Shown one piece after another: positions 1 to 6,780 of a DNA stretch of 11,301 nucleotides; the stretch's first letter is position 1; the number at the start of each line of letters is the position of its first letter. This DNA is from JBCBTJ01 sp964597685. GTDB lineage: Bacteria; Pseudomonadota; Alphaproteobacteria; Caulobacterales; Hyphomonadaceae. A model generated the notes under the pieces. That model was not told the origin of the DNA and ran no database searches. It saw only the letters and a list, made by a program, of their open reading frames with translations. The stretch is taken from assembly GCA_964597685.1 (NCBI GenBank), contig CAZQZC010000079.1, forward strand, positions 1-11,301. The letters are read 5' to 3'. Made by a program: the position numbers and the translations under genes.

Positions 1-1988
1 CGGCGGGCTACGACCACAAGAAAATGGGCATCACCGCCCGCGGCGCCTGGGAAGCGGTGAAGCGGCACTTCCGCGAAATGGACAAGGACATCCAGTCCGA
101 GCCGTTCACGGTCATCGGCGTGGGCGACATGTCCGGCGACGTGTTCGGCAATGGCATGTTGTTGTCGAAAACAACCAAATTGGTCGCGGCCTTCAACCAT
201 CTCCACGTTTTCATTGATCCCAATCCCGGCGATCCGGAAATATCGTGGACCGAGCGCAAGCGCCTGTTCGATCTGCCACGCTCGACCTGGGCCGATTACG
301 ACGCCTCGTTGATCTCCGAGGGCGGGGGCGTGTTCGAGCGATCCGCAAAATCGATCCGGCTCACACCGGAATTACAGGCGCTGACCGGTCTGCAAGACGA
401 CACGACAACGCCAGACGATCTGATCCATGCGCTGCTGCAAGCCGACTGCGAACTCCTCTGGTTTGGCGGGATCGGAACCTATGTCCGCGGCTCCGCAGAG
501 ACCCATGGCGAGGTGGGCGACCGCGGCAATGACGACATCCGCATCAAGGCCGGCCAACTGCGCGCGAAGGTCGTCGGCGAAGGCGCCAATCTGGGCGTCA
601 CCCAAGCCGGTCGGATCGAAGCGGCCCAGCGAGGCGTCAGGCTCAATTCCGACGCGATCGACAATTCGGCCGGGGTCGACAGCTCCGACCATGAGGTGAA
701 CATCAAGATCCTTTTGTCCAATGCGATCCGTTCCGGCGCCTTGGCCCGCGGCGAGCGAAACACCTTGCTCGCCTCCATGACAGACGACGTGGCGTCGAAG
801 GTGCTGCGCCACAATTACACCCAAACGGCCGCGCTCAGCCTCGCGGAGGCGCGTGCGCAGGAGGAGCATGAGGCGCTTGAGCGCGTCATGCTGGATCTTG
901 AAGAGCGCGGCGTCCTCAGCCGCGAGGTCGAGGGGCTGCCGTCGTCCGACGCCATGCGAACCCGCGCCGAGGAGCAAGCCTGGCTCACCCGGCCTGAGCT
1001 CGCGGTTCTGTTAGCCTGGTCGAAGATCACGCTGTTCCAGGACCTTGTCGCCTCCGACGTCGCCGACGATCCCTGGTTCGAGAAGACCCTCGCGGGGTAT
1101 TTTCCTGAGGCGCTGTCGGCGTTCTCCGGCGCGATGTCGACCCACCGGCTGCGCCGCGAGATCATCGCCACAATCCTCTCCAACCGCCTGGTCGACGCCG
1201 GCGGGCCGACGTTCCTCCTTCGGCTCCGGGAATCGGCGAACGTCGACAATGCGGCTGTCGCGCGCGCCTTTGAAACGGCCAGCGCCCTGCTCGATTTGGA
1301 CGGGCTCGTCGGCGCGGTGTTCGCCCTGGACAATAAAGCGTCCTCGCGCCTGCAAACCCGATTGATGGCCGCAGCCGCAGATTCGCTTCTTCAGCTCGTG
1401 TCCTGGACCGCCGCATCGCAAGACGACCGCCCGCTGGGCGAGATCATTGGGGAGTATCAGCCGTCGATGCGAGAGCTTTCGGAGACGGCGTCGGATATCA
1501 TTTCACCCTATCTGGCGAAGCGAAGAGCCCGTCGCGAACAGGAGCTGACCGGCAACGGCGCGCCGCAATCTGTCGCTCGTCGCGCAAGTCTGCTGCCCAT
1601 CCTGACATTCGCGCCGCAGATCCATCGTATGGCGAGGGCGTCCGAGCGTAGCGTCTCGGACGCGTCGCACGCCTTCTTCGGCGTGGGCGGCGCGCTTCGA
1701 ATCGACCGCATCCGCGCGTCAACCGACATTGGTTTGCAGACGGCCCCCTATTGGGACCGCCTCGCGGCGCGCCGCCTGCAATCGGAATTGTTGACGCTGC
1801 AATCGCAGGCCGCGCTCTCGGCGCTGGCTCAGGATGGCGGCTTTGGGGGGTGGCTCAACGAGAAATCCCAGGAAATCAACCAGCTCGGCGCCGGGCTCGA
1901 AGACATCGATGCGGCGAGAACGTGGTCGTTCGCCCGATTCGCCCTTGCCGTGGACGCGGTGCGCGGTTTTATGGCGTCCAATCCTTGA
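1..1988 (+). CDS. gdhB: NAD-dependent glutamate dehydrogenase, large (180-kDa) type, C-terminal part
   Basis: Partial gene: the reading frame is open from base 3 and the start lies before the window. About 661 C-terminal residues are visible, of roughly 1,600 usual for this family (Bac_GDH type). The enzyme oxidatively deaminates L-glutamate to 2-oxoglutarate and ammonia with NAD+ in the cytoplasm, a catabolic entry into the TCA cycle. Family motifs seen are GYDHKKMGITARGAWEAVKR at the very start, GVGDMSGDVFGNG (bases 117-155), GGIGTY (465-482) and KVVGEGANLG (567-596), which belong to the dehydrogenase core and its nucleotide-binding part. The remaining ~460 residues are the helical C-terminal region typical of the large form. 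The stop is TGA at 1986-1988, and a GNAT gene follows after 13 bases, so co-transcription is likely. No frameshift is visible. The family call is secure; the symbol varies between species (gdhB or gdh2). Confidence 0.95.
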   Translation, partial: AGYDHKKMGITARGAWEAVKRHFREMDKDIQSEPFTVIGVGDMSGDVFGNGMLLSKTTKLVAAFNHLHVFIDPNPGDPEISWTERKRLFDLPRSTWADYDASLISEGGGVFERSAKSIRLTPELQALTGLQDDTTTPDDLIHALLQADCELLWFGGIGTYVRGSAETHGEVGDRGNDDIRIKAGQLRAKVVGEGANLGVTQAGRIEAAQRGVRLNSDAIDNSAGVDSSDHEVNIKILLSNAIRSGALARGERNTLLASMTDDVASKVLRHNYTQTAALSLAEARAQEEHEALERVMLDLEERGVLSREVEGLPSSDAMRTRAEEQAWLTRPELAVLLAWSKITLFQDLVASDVADDPWFEKTLAGYFPEALSAFSGAMSTHRLRREIIATILSNRLVDAGGPTFLLRLRESANVDNAAVARAFETASALLDLDGLVGAVFALDNKASSRLQTRLMAAAADSLLQLVSWTAASQDDRPLGEIIGEYQPSMRELSETASDIISPYLAKRRARREQELTGNGAPQSVARRASLLPILTFAPQIHRMARASERSVSDASHAFFGVGGALRIDRIRASTDIGLQTAPYWDRLAARRLQSELLTLQSQAALSALAQDGGFGGWLNEKSQEINQLGAGLEDIDAARTWSFARFALAVDAVRGFMASNP

Positions 1989-1990
1989 TT

Positions 1991-1996
1991 GGAAGA
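1991..1996 (+). promoter_or_regulatory. Ribosome binding site of the GNAT gene
   Basis: GGAAGA lies 5 bases before the ATG at 2002, just after the glutamate dehydrogenase stop. It decides the start at 2002: the same frame is open further upstream inside the dehydrogenase gene, but those codons are not part of the acetyltransferase fold. Confidence 0.5.
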
Positions 1997-2001
1997 ACAC
2001 C

Positions 2002-2538
2002 ATGCGCGGATTGGACCTCGACGTCAGATTCCGGGACGCCGCGCCCGAAGACGCCGCAGCCTTGTCCAAGATCGGCCGCGACACGTTCGCCGAAACCTTT
2101 GCGCCGCTCTACGCGCCAAAGGATCTCTCAATCTTCCTCGACAGCCACTTTGAACCCGAACTCCAGGCTGGCGAAATCGCGGATCCGGACGTTGACATCC
2201 GGCTTGCCGAAGCGAAGCGGACGCTTGTCGCCTACGCCAAGCTTGCGCCTTTGAAGCTGCCTGTCGACCCAGGCGACCGGACCGCGCTTGAGCTGCATCG
2301 GCTCTATGTCCGAGGCGAACGTCAGGGCGTCGGCGTGGGCCGGATCCTGCTGTCATGGACAATCGACCGGGCGCGCGAGCGCGGGGCGGACGACCTTTAT
2401 CTCGGCGTCTGGTCCAAGAACGACCGCGCCATTGCGATGTACAAATCACGCGGCTTCGAAATTGTTGGGCGATATGATTTCCGCGTCGGGGACCATCTCG
2501 ACGACGAATTCATCATGCGCAAACGGCTGACGCCCTGA
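2002..2538 (+). CDS. GNAT family N-acetyltransferase, PaiA-like
   Basis: A 178-residue cytoplasmic protein that fits one complete GNAT domain, expected to transfer the acetyl group of acetyl-CoA to an amine. Seen: the N-terminal strand VRFRDAAPEDAAAL (residues 8-21), the acetyl-CoA pyrophosphate-binding motif A QGVGVG at 108-113, and the C-terminal segment with N140, Y147 (candidate general acid) and GFEIVG (151-156), ending in strand DEFIMRKRL. The order W-x-K-N, A-x-x-MY, GF-x-x-VG and a final I-M-x-K-x-L resembles the PaiA group, some of which acetylate spermidine/spermine; that substrate is only a guess here. The start is ATG 2002, supported by GGAAGA upstream. A longer frame reaches back into the dehydrogenase gene and is rejected. 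It sits 13 bases after gdhB, so coupled expression is likely, but no biochemical link is proven. Confidence 0.88.
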   Translation: MRGLDLDVRFRDAAPEDAAALSKIGRDTFAETFAPLYAPKDLSIFLDSHFEPELQAGEIADPDVDIRLAEAKRTLVAYAKLAPLKLPVDPGDRTALELHRLYVRGERQGVGVGRILLSWTIDRARERGADDLYLGVWSKNDRAIAMYKSRGFEIVGRYDFRVGDHLDDEFIMRKRLTP

Positions 2539-2600
2539 ACCCGCCGGACGCCACTGCGCTCGCGCGCGTTCCTGACACGCACCCCTCCGCCCTCGGCGCG

Positions 2601-3788
2601 ATGCGCGTGCCGGAATTCGTGGCGATGATCGCGTCGCTGATGGCGCTCAACGCGCTGGCGATCGACATCATGCTGCCGGCGCTCGGCGTGATCGCGGCGG
2701 ATCTCGACGCCGCGACGGCGAACGATCAGCAATTGGTCATCGTGGCCTACATTCTCGGGTTTGGGTTTCCGCAATTGGTCTTCGGGCCCTTGACCGACCG
2801 GTTCGGCCGGCGCCCGGTCTTGTTTGCGTCCCTTGTGGGCTACAGCCTGACCGGGCTCGCCTGTTTAGCCGTCGGGTCGTTCGATCAGCTTCTGGCGGTG
2901 CGGTTCCTGCAGGGAGTGTTCGCGTCCGGATGCCGGGTCGTCGCCGTCAGCGTTGTTCGCGACGTGTTCGTGGCCCGCGGCATGGCGCGCATCATGTCCT
3001 TGATCATGTCGGTCTTCATGGTGGTGCCAATACTGGCGCCCGCGTTCGGCCAGGCGATCCTGTTCGTCGCCCCATGGCGATGGATCTTCGCAGTCTTGGC
3101 GCTCGCCGGCCTGGCCACGCTGGCGTGGGCCTGGGCGCGGTTGCCCGAGACGTTGCCCCGCGAGGCCCGCAATCCTCTGAACGTCAAAGCGACGGCGGCG
3201 GCTTACGCAGGGGTGATCCGCACGCGAGTGACGCTCGGTTATCTCCTGGCGTCGGGCGTTATATTCGGCGCGCTGTTCGCGTTCATTTCCTCAGCCGAGC
3301 AGGTGTTCCGCGACGTATTCGGCAAGGATGAGAGCTTCGTGCTCTGGTTCGCCGGGATCGCGATCGCCTTGTCTGCGGCGAACTTCACCAATTCCCAACT
3401 CGTTGAACGGTTCGGCATGCGCCGCCTGAGCCATTTCGCATTGTTCGGGTTTATCGCGTCGGCGGGATTGCTGTTGGCGGTGATGGCCACGTTTGGACAA
3501 GTGTTCTGGTTGTTCTTTCCGCTGTTTTCCCTCTCCTTCGCGTTCTTCGGATTGATCGGATCCAATTTCAACGCGTTGGCGATGGAGCCGCTCGGCAAGA
3601 CCGCCGGCACGGCCTCGGCGGCGTATGGGTTTGCGACAACGACGATGTCCGGCCTGATCGGCGGCTATATCGGCCAGCAATTCGATGGGACCACCATGCC
3701 GCTTCTCGCGGGATATGTCGCACTGGGCGTATTTTCGTTGGCGATTGTCGCGATCGCCGAGCGCGGCCGACTGTTTTCGACGCGCTAG
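2601..3788 (+). CDS. MFS transporter, Bcr/CflA family multidrug exporter
   Basis: A 395-residue inner-membrane protein with about 12 hydrophobic segments, the size of the DHA1 Bcr/CflA drug:H+ antiporters, which export compounds such as bicyclomycin or chloramphenicol; the actual substrate cannot be read. Seen: LNALAIDIMLPALG in helix 1 (residues 16-29, the family signature with the membrane-embedded D22), motif A GPLTDRFGRRP (62-72) in the loop between helices 2 and 3, motif B RFLQG (101-105), VVRDVF (118-123), and a motif C-like P-x-x-A-P-x-x-G in helix 5 (143-150). The second half carries the matching pattern VERFGMRR (bases 3403-3426). No Shine-Dalgarno sequence precedes ATG 2601, and the frame stays open upstream to CTG 2535, so the N-terminus is uncertain. 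It follows the GNAT gene by 62 bases; no regulator gene lies next to it. Confidence 0.9.
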   Translation: MRVPEFVAMIASLMALNALAIDIMLPALGVIAADLDAATANDQQLVIVAYILGFGFPQLVFGPLTDRFGRRPVLFASLVGYSLTGLACLAVGSFDQLLAVRFLQGVFASGCRVVAVSVVRDVFVARGMARIMSLIMSVFMVVPILAPAFGQAILFVAPWRWIFAVLALAGLATLAWAWARLPETLPREARNPLNVKATAAAYAGVIRTRVTLGYLLASGVIFGALFAFISSAEQVFRDVFGKDESFVLWFAGIAIALSAANFTNSQLVERFGMRRLSHFALFGFIASAGLLLAVMATFGQVFWLFFPLFSLSFAFFGLIGSNFNALAMEPLGKTAGTASAAYGFATTTMSGLIGGYIGQQFDGTTMPLLAGYVALGVFSLAIVAIAERGRLFSTR

Positions 3789-3830
3789 CGCGGGCTTGCA
3801 GATTGCGGCCGCCAGAGGTCTGATCGCGGC

Positions 3831-4592
3831 ATGAGCAAACCGTTCCGCCTGGTCGCCTGGAACATCCGCGCCGGCGGCGGAAAGCGAGCGGCGAAGATTG
3901 CCGGAGCGCTCGCCGATTGGCGCCCAGACGCCGTCATCCTGTCTGAATACCGCGCCAACGCTTCGGGCGCTTTTCTGTCTTCGATATTAGAGGACATCGG
4001 CTTGGCGGGTCAGACGGACGCCACCGGAGAGGTCGCATCCGCAACGAATGCGGTCTTCATCGCCGCGCGCTCGCCGCTTCGTCCCGTGCCGCTTCGGAGA
4101 AAACCCGACGAGCCTGGCCGCTGGCGAATGGCGCGCATGGTGCAACCGCGGATCGCGCTCGGCGCGATGCACATCCCGAACCAACATACGGGGCGCAAGC
4201 CTGGCTATCACAGCGCCGTCTTGGACCTGGCTCGGCGGTGGCGCGGCGGCCCGGCGATCCTGGCCGGCGACACGAATTCCGGGCGGATCGGAGAAGACGA
4301 AGAGACCGCCGTCTTCAACAAGCGAACCCATGCGTGGTTCGACGATCTCTATGCGGCCGGATGGCGGGACGCGTTTCGACTGAAGCACGGCGCGAAGCGC
4401 GATTTCACCTGGCGGTCCCCTGGGCGCGGAAACGGATTCCGTCTGGACCAGGCGTTTCTTTGCCCGGCTTTAGCCGAGCGCATCGTCGAGGTGGACCATG
4501 TCTGGGCGTCGGACGCCGCGCAGCCAGGCCGCGACGACGCCCTCAGCGACCATGCGGCCCTCATCGTCGATCTCGACGTTGAGGGCCTATAG
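3831..4592 (+). CDS. Endonuclease/exonuclease/phosphatase-fold hydrolase
   Basis: A 253-residue protein of the EEP (DNase I-like) superfamily, which hydrolyses phosphodiester or phosphoester bonds using a divalent metal. The catalytic set is complete and in order: N11 (WNIRAGG), E39 (LSEYR, metal ligand), H114 (GAMHIPN), D147 and N149 (AGDTNSG), D206 (FRLDQAF) and the terminal D240-H241 pair (SDHAA). There is no signal peptide or membrane segment, so it acts in the cytoplasm. The family includes exonuclease III-like DNA repair enzymes, nucleases and sphingomyelinases. The protein lacks the typical ExoIII sequence context, so the substrate is left open. A weak AGAGG at 3814-3818 lies 12 bases before the ATG. 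It follows the MFS gene by 42 bases and ends 12 bases from the convergent receptor gene. The fold is sure, the role unknown. Confidence 0.87.
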   Translation: MSKPFRLVAWNIRAGGGKRAAKIAGALADWRPDAVILSEYRANASGAFLSSILEDIGLAGQTDATGEVASATNAVFIAARSPLRPVPLRRKPDEPGRWRMARMVQPRIALGAMHIPNQHTGRKPGYHSAVLDLARRWRGGPAILAGDTNSGRIGEDEETAVFNKRTHAWFDDLYAAGWRDAFRLKHGAKRDFTWRSPGRGNGFRLDQAFLCPALAERIVEVDHVWASDAAQPGRDDALSDHAALIVDLDVEGL

Positions 4593-4604
4593 GATCTTAG
4601 GGTC

Positions 4605-6698
4605 TTAGAACGCCAGACGCGCGCCAAAACGGATGTTCCGACCGGGCAGGGGCGCCGTGTCGCGAAGCACCGACGTCGCGGTGCGTCCCTCTTCGTCGCC
4701 CACATTTCGCGCTTCAACGAACAATTTCGTCCCTTCCGCGCCGATGCCGAAGAAGCTCGAGAGGTCGAGATCAGCCTTCAAATTGACGAAGGTGTAGGCG
4801 TCGGTCGGCAGGAAGCCGGCGCTGACTTCATCCTGCGCCGTCGCGTGGGTCACCTCGACGCCGGCTGTCACGGCGCCGTAAGCCGCGGACACGCCGCCAT
4901 TGAACGTCAGCGGCGGAATGAAGGGGACGTCGTCGCCATCGGTGAACTCCGCGTCAACCAGGTCGATCGAGGCGTCGAAGACCAGGGACAGGCCGCCAAT
5001 GTCGCCGGTTTGGTAGGATCCGAAGACCTCGCCGCCGACAAAGCGCGCATCCTCCTGGAGATAGATGAAGACGGGCAGGCCGTCTTCGACCTCGCCGGTC
5101 GGATCCAGAAAGATGAAATCGTTGAAGTCTGTGTAGAAGCCGTTCGCGCCGATGGAGAGCCCGCCGACGCTCCAGCGGGCCGTGCCTTCGATATTGATGC
5201 CCCGTTCGCGCACGAGGTCGGGGTCGCCGATCTCGAACTGATCTGTCGCGAGGTGCGGGCCGTCGGAGAACAATTCAACGTCCGTCGGCGCCCGCTCCGT
5301 GAAGGCGAAGGACGCGCCGAGGAACAGGCCAAGCGGTTCGACATGCTGGTGCGCGCCGACCGACGCAGCGAACGTGTCGAAGGTCTGAGCGTCGAGGAAG
5401 ATGTTGTCCACCCGCGTATTGTCGAAGCGGAGGCCGCCTTCGACGCCGAACCCGTTGTCGAATTCCTGCGCTTCGTAAAGGAACACGCCGATGAATCGGG
5501 TGTCGGTCGGCGTGACGAAGGCCTCTGCCCCCTCGGCGGAGAAATCCTGCGTTCGGCCCTGGATGCCGAAAGCGCCCTCAAAGCCAAAGAATGGGCTGTG
5601 TTCGACCTCGACCCGTCCCTCGAAGCCGTCATTGTCGAAAACCGTTCCCTCTTCGCCCGGCGCTTCGAACTCGGTGTGTTCGTAATCGGCGTAGCTGCCC
5701 GACACGGTGATCTGGGTTAGCGGTCCGTCGTTAAAGCGCAGTCCGCCGCGGAAATCGATGCGGGTCTGGTCCAGGTCGATGAAGGGGGCTTCTTCGCCCT
5801 CTTCCTCTTCGCCTTCCTCGCCCTCGCCTTCCTCTTCCTCTTCCTCGAACAATTCAGGCCCCTCGGTCGGCAGGCCGTAGACAGAGGTTGTGCGCCGGCC
5901 GGCGACGCCGAAAAAGGCGTTTTCGCCGATCCAAGAGATGCCGCCAGCAAAATTCGCTGTGTCGACAAACGAGTTTGGCAGGACGCCGAAGGCCGGATCT
6001 TCGGCGGCCTCGTCGCCCTCGGCCTCTAGAATGGCCAGCAATTCGTCCTGCAAGGCGAAGGCAGGGATCTCAACGTCTTCAAAATCGCGGGCCGAGCCCG
6101 AGCCCGTGATGACAAAATCGCCCAGCACGCCCTGGATTCGGCCGCCGCCCTCGATCCCGTCAAACGCCGTATTGTAGGCGACAAAGGCTTCTCCGGAGAA
6201 TATCTCATCCGGTTTCTCGTCGACGATCAGGCCGTCGATCGCGTTGACCACGCCGCCGATGGCTTGGCCGCCATAGGCGAGGGCCGCCGGACCGCGCAGG
6301 ATTTCGATGCGTTGGGAATCGATCCCGTCGACGGCGACCTGGTGATCCGGGCTTGCCGCGGACGCGTCGATCACGCCGATGCCATTGGACAGGACGAGCA
6401 CGCGTTGAACCCCCAGTCCGCGCAAGACGGGGCGGCTCGCGCCCGGGCCGAAATACGTTGAGGAAACACCCGGCAAACGGTCCAGCGTGTCGCCAAGCGT
6501 GGAGGACAGGTTGTCGATGATCTCGTCGCGGGTGATCGCGGTTGCATTCCCGATTAATTCGTCGGCGCTGCGGTCCGGTCCGGGCAAGGTGACGAGGATC
6601 CGCTCTTGACGCAATTCGTCGTCCTGCGCGCCTTGCTGTGCGAAGGCCGTCGGGGCGCACAACAAAGCGGCCGTCGCCGCTGTAACTCGATATTTCAT
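4605..6698 (-). CDS. TonB-dependent outer membrane receptor, ZnuD-like (putative zinc/metal uptake)
   Basis: A 697-residue outer membrane receptor. Signal peptide MKYRVTAATAALLCAPTAFA with likely cleavage after residue 20; TonB-box-like ERILVTL (32-38); plug domain to about residue 160 with VLRGLGVQRVLVL (91-103), SPDHQVAVD (116-124) and the hallmark RIEILRGPAALAYGG (130-144), then a 22-strand-type barrel ending in F697. The plug wording around IDASAASPDH and AIGGVVN matches the ZnuD zinc receptors, as does the end DTAPLPGRNIRFG (680-692). Known ZnuD proteins carry a His/Asp-rich loop in the early barrel; the equivalent place here (between SVYGLP, 272-277, and IDLDQTRIDFRG, 307-318) holds an acidic Glu/Gly tract without histidine (285-303). 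It would import a metal or metal complex using TonB-ExbBD energy. CGGAG at 6706-6710 lies 7 bases before the ATG. Receptor class certain; zinc as substrate is inferred. Confidence 0.9.
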   Translation of the reverse strand: MKYRVTAATAALLCAPTAFAQQGAQDDELRQERILVTLPGPDRSADELIGNATAITRDEIIDNLSSTLGDTLDRLPGVSSTYFGPGASRPVLRGLGVQRVLVLSNGIGVIDASAASPDHQVAVDGIDSQRIEILRGPAALAYGGQAIGGVVNAIDGLIVDEKPDEIFSGEAFVAYNTAFDGIEGGGRIQGVLGDFVITGSGSARDFEDVEIPAFALQDELLAILEAEGDEAAEDPAFGVLPNSFVDTANFAGGISWIGENAFFGVAGRRTTSVYGLPTEGPELFEEEEEEGEGEEGEEEEGEEAPFIDLDQTRIDFRGGLRFNDGPLTQITVSGSYADYEHTEFEAPGEEGTVFDNDGFEGRVEVEHSPFFGFEGAFGIQGRTQDFSAEGAEAFVTPTDTRFIGVFLYEAQEFDNGFGVEGGLRFDNTRVDNIFLDAQTFDTFAASVGAHQHVEPLGLFLGASFAFTERAPTDVELFSDGPHLATDQFEIGDPDLVRERGINIEGTARWSVGGLSIGANGFYTDFNDFIFLDPTGEVEDGLPVFIYLQEDARFVGGEVFGSYQTGDIGGLSLVFDASIDLVDAEFTDGDDVPFIPPLTFNGGVSAAYGAVTAGVEVTHATAQDEVSAGFLPTDAYTFVNLKADLDLSSFFGIGAEGTKLFVEARNVGDEEGRTATSVLRDTAPLPGRNIRFGARLAF
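5790..5846 (-). repeat. Low-complexity Glu/Gly codon tract inside the receptor gene
   Basis: Bases encoding residues 285-303 of the receptor are almost only GAG/GAA with interspersed GGC codons (plus-strand CTTCCTCTTC and CTCGCC units). Each unit is a multiple of three, so gain or loss by replication slippage would change the loop length without breaking the frame. Predicted to lie in an extracellular or plug-facing loop of the barrel. Confidence 0.75.
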
Positions 6699-6705
6699 AG
6701 GAAGG

Positions 6706-6710
6706 CTCCG
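6706..6710 (-). promoter_or_regulatory. Ribosome binding site of the receptor gene
   Basis: CGGAG on the minus strand, 7 bases before the ATG at 6698. It fixes the start that yields a clean signal peptide. Confidence 0.6.
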
Positions 6711-6725
6711 CTGATTAACGGATGC

Positions 6726-6755
6726 AATGTAATAAAGTCACGAAATTAGGCGCAA
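6726..6755 (-). promoter_or_regulatory. Candidate promoter of the receptor gene with a Zur-like half-site
   Basis: On the minus strand TTGCGC (6755-6750) and TACATT (6731-6726) are spaced by 18 bases and match the sigma-70 -35/-10 boxes at 3 and 4 of 6 positions. The plus-strand word AATGTAATA (6726-6734) overlaps the -10 box and resembles one half of the Fur-family Zur palindrome of alphaproteobacteria (AATGTTATA-like), but the second half is poorly kept. Zinc-dependent repression is therefore only a suggestion drawn from the type of gene downstream. Confidence 0.25.
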
Positions 6756-6771
6756 GCCCCGGTTGGGTGCG
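6751..6771 (-). terminator. Weak hairpin after spoVR, possible terminator
   Basis: On the minus strand CGCACCC and GGGCTTGCG can pair as a 7-bp stem with a two-base bulge and a five-base loop, 9 bases after the spoVR stop. Only CCTAATTT follows rather than a clear U-run, so it may be an inefficient terminator, allow read-through into the receptor gene, or be chance in GC-rich DNA. Confidence 0.25.
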
Positions 6772-6780
6772 AAACGACGA

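Noticed and set aside
1834..2001. An upstream in-frame extension of the GNAT gene
   Set aside because: It overlaps the C-terminal coding part of glutamate dehydrogenase, and the ATG at 2002 has a good ribosome binding site and gives a normal GNAT length.
4586..4609. A bidirectional terminator between the convergent hydrolase and receptor genes
   Set aside because: Only a 12-base gap with short CCTA/TAGG pairing and a CTTAG direct repeat is present; no stable stem or U-run is visible.
4845..5720. A 291-residue plus-strand open frame inside the receptor gene
   Set aside because: It is antisense to a receptor with clear motifs on both sides, and its composition is that of a shadow frame with no ribosome binding site.
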